NCBI GenBank assembly: GCA_025062175.1
Contig: JANXAX010000081.1
Coordinates: forward strand, 1-8,808
From: Anaerolineae bacterium
Lineage (GTDB): Bacteria; Chloroflexota; Anaerolineae; 4572-78; NAK82
Direction: 5' to 3'
DNA length: 8,808 nt
Shown here: positions 6,885 to 8,808 of the stretch, in pieces
Numbering within the stretch: position 1 is the stretch's first letter
Layout: each line of letters begins with the position of its first letter
The notes under the pieces: generated by a model
The model's database searches: none
What the model was told of the DNA's origin: nothing
What the model saw: the letters and a program-made list of their open reading frames with translations, nothing else
Translations under genes and position numbers: made by a program

Positions 6885-7856
6885 CTATTCCCAGGCGCTC
6901 ACTTGATTGAGGCGGGCGATGTCTTCCTCGCTCAGGCGTATCGAAAGTGCGCCCAGGAGTTCATGAAGCTGCTGCGGCGTATTGGCGCCCACGATCGGTG
7001 CGGTGACCACTGGATTATGGAGCAACCAGGCCAGTGCCACTTGGGCCATTGTCGCGCCGGATGCCTGCGCCACCTGTCGCAACACATCCAGTACAACGAA
7101 GTTGCGCTCGGTCATATAGCGTCGCACGCTCTCACTGACAGTCCCTCTCGTTCCGTGTGGCGGAGGTTCGTCGCGACGATACTTACCGGTCAGAAAGCCC
7201 CCTGCGAGCGGGCTGTAGGGTAAGACCCCCAGCCCTTGATCGCGGCAGAGAGGCATCAGCTCGCGCTCAAACTCGGCGCGGTGCACCAGATTGTAATGGG
7301 GCTGGATCGATGCATACGCGGCTAGTCCCAATCGATCGCTGATCCACAGCGCCTTGGTAAGCAGCCAGGCCGGGTGGTTGGAGGCACCGATATAACGCAC
7401 CTTGCCCTGGTGGACCAAATCGTCCAGGGCACGCAGGGTTTCTTCCAAGGGGGTATCTTCATCTGGCCAATGGGTCTGATAGAGGTCGATGTAGTCGGTG
7501 TTTAGGCGGCGCAGGCTATCCTCGACGGCTTTCATAATGTGCTGCCGGCTGAGACCTTCGCCGTTGGGCCCTTCCCACATACGCCCGCGCACTTTGGTGG
7601 CGATGACCAGCTGATGGCGTGGGATGTTGCGCTGCCTCATCCATTCGCCGATCCAGGTCTCGGCTACTCCGCCCGGATTGCCCTCGGCCCAAAATGAATA
7701 GATATCGGCCGTGTCGATCAAATTACCGCCGGCCTCCACGAATGCGTCCAACACAGCGAATGAATCAGCCCGACTGCTGGTCCAGCCCATGGTCATCGTC
7801 CCCAGACATAAGGCCGAGACCTTCAGTCCGGTACGTCCCAGTCTGCGATATTCCAT
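6885..7856 (-). CDS. Aldo/keto reductase, NADPH-dependent
   Basis: The 323-residue soluble protein is a full-length (alpha/beta)8-barrel aldo/keto reductase that reduces carbonyl groups with NAD(P)H. It opens with MEYRRLGRTGLKVSALCLGT, the standard start of the family. The catalytic tetrad is complete: D48 and Y53 in LIDTADIY, K88 in IATKV and H129 in YQTHW. Cofactor-binding elements follow: GASNH (157-161), QPHYNL (185-190), YSPLAGGFLTGKY (214-226) and PIVGANTPQQL (287-297). The frame stays open to 8192, but the ATG at 7856 is chosen because homology begins there and GGAGG sits seven bases upstream; the longer version would overlap the phosphate transporter. The substrate cannot be told; YajO-like or sugar-related members are possible. 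It lies 35 bp after the transporter stop and 51 bp before the glycogen synthase start. Confidence 0.96.
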   Translation of the reverse strand: MEYRRLGRTGLKVSALCLGTMTMGWTSSRADSFAVLDAFVEAGGNLIDTADIYSFWAEGNPGGVAETWIGEWMRQRNIPRHQLVIATKVRGRMWEGPNGEGLSRQHIMKAVEDSLRRLNTDYIDLYQTHWPDEDTPLEETLRALDDLVHQGKVRYIGASNHPAWLLTKALWISDRLGLAAYASIQPHYNLVHRAEFERELMPLCRDQGLGVLPYSPLAGGFLTGKYRRDEPPPHGTRGTVSESVRRYMTERNFVVLDVLRQVAQASGATMAQVALAWLLHNPVVTAPIVGANTPQQLHELLGALSIRLSEEDIARLNQVSAWE

Positions 7857-7863
7857 CTGTTCT

Positions 7864-7868
7864 CCTCC
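7864..7868 (-). promoter_or_regulatory. Ribosome binding site that fixes the aldo/keto reductase start
   Basis: The complement reads GGAGG, seven bases ahead of the ATG at 7856-7854, within a purine-rich stretch in the short space after the transporter stop. It decides for this start against the much longer upstream extension of the same frame. Confidence 0.85.
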
Positions 7869-7891
7869 CTCGTCTCCCGCTTCTCCCGTTG

Positions 7892-8808
7892 TTATGGGGC
7901 CGCTACGAAGTGTAAAGCGAGCTGATAGAAGACCGCACTTATCAGCGCCGTACCTGGAATGGTTAACAACCAGGCGGTCACCACCTCCTCTGCAATATTC
8001 CAACGCACTTTGTTCATCCGTTCCGCCGAGCCTGCCCCCAAAATGGCGGCGCTCACCACATGCGTGGAGCTCACTGGTCCTCCCCACAGCGCGGCTGCAG
8101 CGATCACGCTTGCTGAGGCCAGCTGCGCACTGAAGCCGTGGATGGGACGAATGCGATAGAAGCGCGCTCCCATTGTTTTGATCAGACGCCATCCTCCCAC
8201 GCCCATCCCGCTGGCCATCACTATGGCCGATAGAGCTATCACCCAGGGCGGGACAATGAATTGCGGTTGCACCCCACAGATGATCAAGCTCAAGGCCATA
8301 ACGCCCATCGTTCTCTGAGCGCTATTCGAGCCGTGGCTGAGCGCCAGTGCCAAGGTGGTGGGGATTTGGGCAACTCGTAGCACATTATTGACGCGCGGAG
8401 TGGCGTGACGACATAGCCAAAACGCCAGACGGGTGAACAGATATCCCCCTAGCAGTCCCAGAACAGGTGAAAACAACAACGCGAGCAATACCTTTCTCAG
8501 CCCGTTCGGGTTAATCGCCGAGATGCCTGCCTGCATACTCAGCGCCCCGACCAAGCCGCCCACGAGGGCATGCGACGCACTGCTGGGGATACCTCTCCAC
8601 CACGTGAACAGGCTCCACGTGACGGCGCTCAGCAGAGCCGCAAAGAGGGTGGGCACCGTATACCAGCGCGGATGGGCCAAGTCCCGACCGATGGTCTCAG
8701 CCACCGCCGTTCCCAGCGCGAATGCGCCCCAGAAGCCGACCAGCGCGACGAGCCCGAGCGCGACACGACCCGAGAGAGCACGCGACGAGATAACGGTGGC
8801 TACCAGCT
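7892..8808 (-). CDS. PiT-family inorganic phosphate transporter, 5' end beyond the window
   Basis: This is an integral membrane symporter of the PiT family (PF01384), which takes up inorganic phosphate, or metal phosphate, with H+ or Na+. The visible 304 residues run to the TAA at 7894-7892. The frame is open to the right edge, and its first visible residues, VATVISSRALSGRVALGL, match the ANxVATVISxRAL signature near the N-terminus of the family, so only a few dozen residues are missing. A GTG at 8704 is an internal codon, not the start. Other hallmarks are GIPSSASHALVGG (8555-8590), SHGSNSAQRTMG (8303-8338) and GGPVSSTHVVSAAILGAG (about 8030-8080). In the second of these the usual Asp of HGxND is Ser. 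About eight hydrophobic segments are visible. Such genes often follow a PhoU-like DUF47 gene; that region is outside the window. It is first in the visible run of three minus-strand genes. Confidence 0.96.
   Translation of the reverse strand, partial: LVATVISSRALSGRVALGLVALVGFWGAFALGTAVAETIGRDLAHPRWYTVPTLFAALLSAVTWSLFTWWRGIPSSASHALVGGLVGALSMQAGISAINPNGLRKVLLALLFSPVLGLLGGYLFTRLAFWLCRHATPRVNNVLRVAQIPTTLALALSHGSNSAQRTMGVMALSLIICGVQPQFIVPPWVIALSAIVMASGMGVGGWRLIKTMGARFYRIRPIHGFSAQLASASVIAAAALWGGPVSSTHVVSAAILGAGSAERMNKVRWNIAEEVVTAWLLTIPGTALISAVFYQLALHFVAAP

Noticed and set aside
6066..7223. 385-residue plus-strand open frame antisense to glgA and the reductase
   Set aside because: It spans two clear minus-strand genes and their gap, resembles no family and lacks a good ribosome site; long antisense frames are common in GC-rich genes.
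6885..8192. 435-residue version of the aldo/keto reductase
   Set aside because: The first 112 residues are out-of-frame translation across the transporter gene; homology and the GGAGG site place the start at 7856.

Overview
The window looks like chromosomal DNA from a GC-rich bacterium, most likely a member of the Chloroflexota. This is inferred from the gene mix: a GT5 glycogen synthase with an atypical AGVGGVKDV N-terminal motif, a membrane-anchored Clp-fold (SDH/SppA-like) protease, and a bacterial archaeo-eukaryotic-type release factor (baeRF). No rRNA, tRNA, CRISPR array or intact mobile element is visible. Coding density is high except for one 456-bp gap.

Layout, left to right. (1) Bases 1-51 (minus) hold the first 17 codons of a gene that runs off the left edge. 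(2) 117-1880 (minus) encodes a membrane protein with an alkaline-phosphatase/sulfatase-superfamily fold whose metal ligands look mostly replaced, so it may be a pseudoenzyme. (3) 1881-1991 is an AT-rich divergent promoter region with two face-to-face, nearly symmetric promoter candidates sharing the same -10 DNA. (4) 1992-4763 (plus) is a compact three-gene run: rhomboid intramembrane protease, membrane-anchored Clp-fold serine protease, and a GGQ-less baeRF-type protein. (5) 4764-5219 is a convergent gap without a convincing gene; it has an orphan promoter-like sequence and several hairpins. (6) 5220-8808 (minus), in transcription order: a PiT phosphate transporter (5' end beyond the right edge), an aldo/keto reductase and a glycogen synthase, spaced 35 and 51 bp apart and probably co-transcribed.

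How the genes may work together. The plus-strand operon pairs two membrane-associated proteases with a translation-release/ribosome-rescue fold, which suggests membrane-protein quality control linked to translation; this is inference from gene order. The degenerate phosphatase-like membrane protein shares the divergent control region and may be co-regulated with, or mutually exclusive to, that operon. The minus-strand operon joins phosphate import and glycogen synthesis. The best candidates for something undescribed are the pseudo-phosphatase with its symmetric promoter, the protease/release-factor operon, and the convergent gap as a possible structured RNA.
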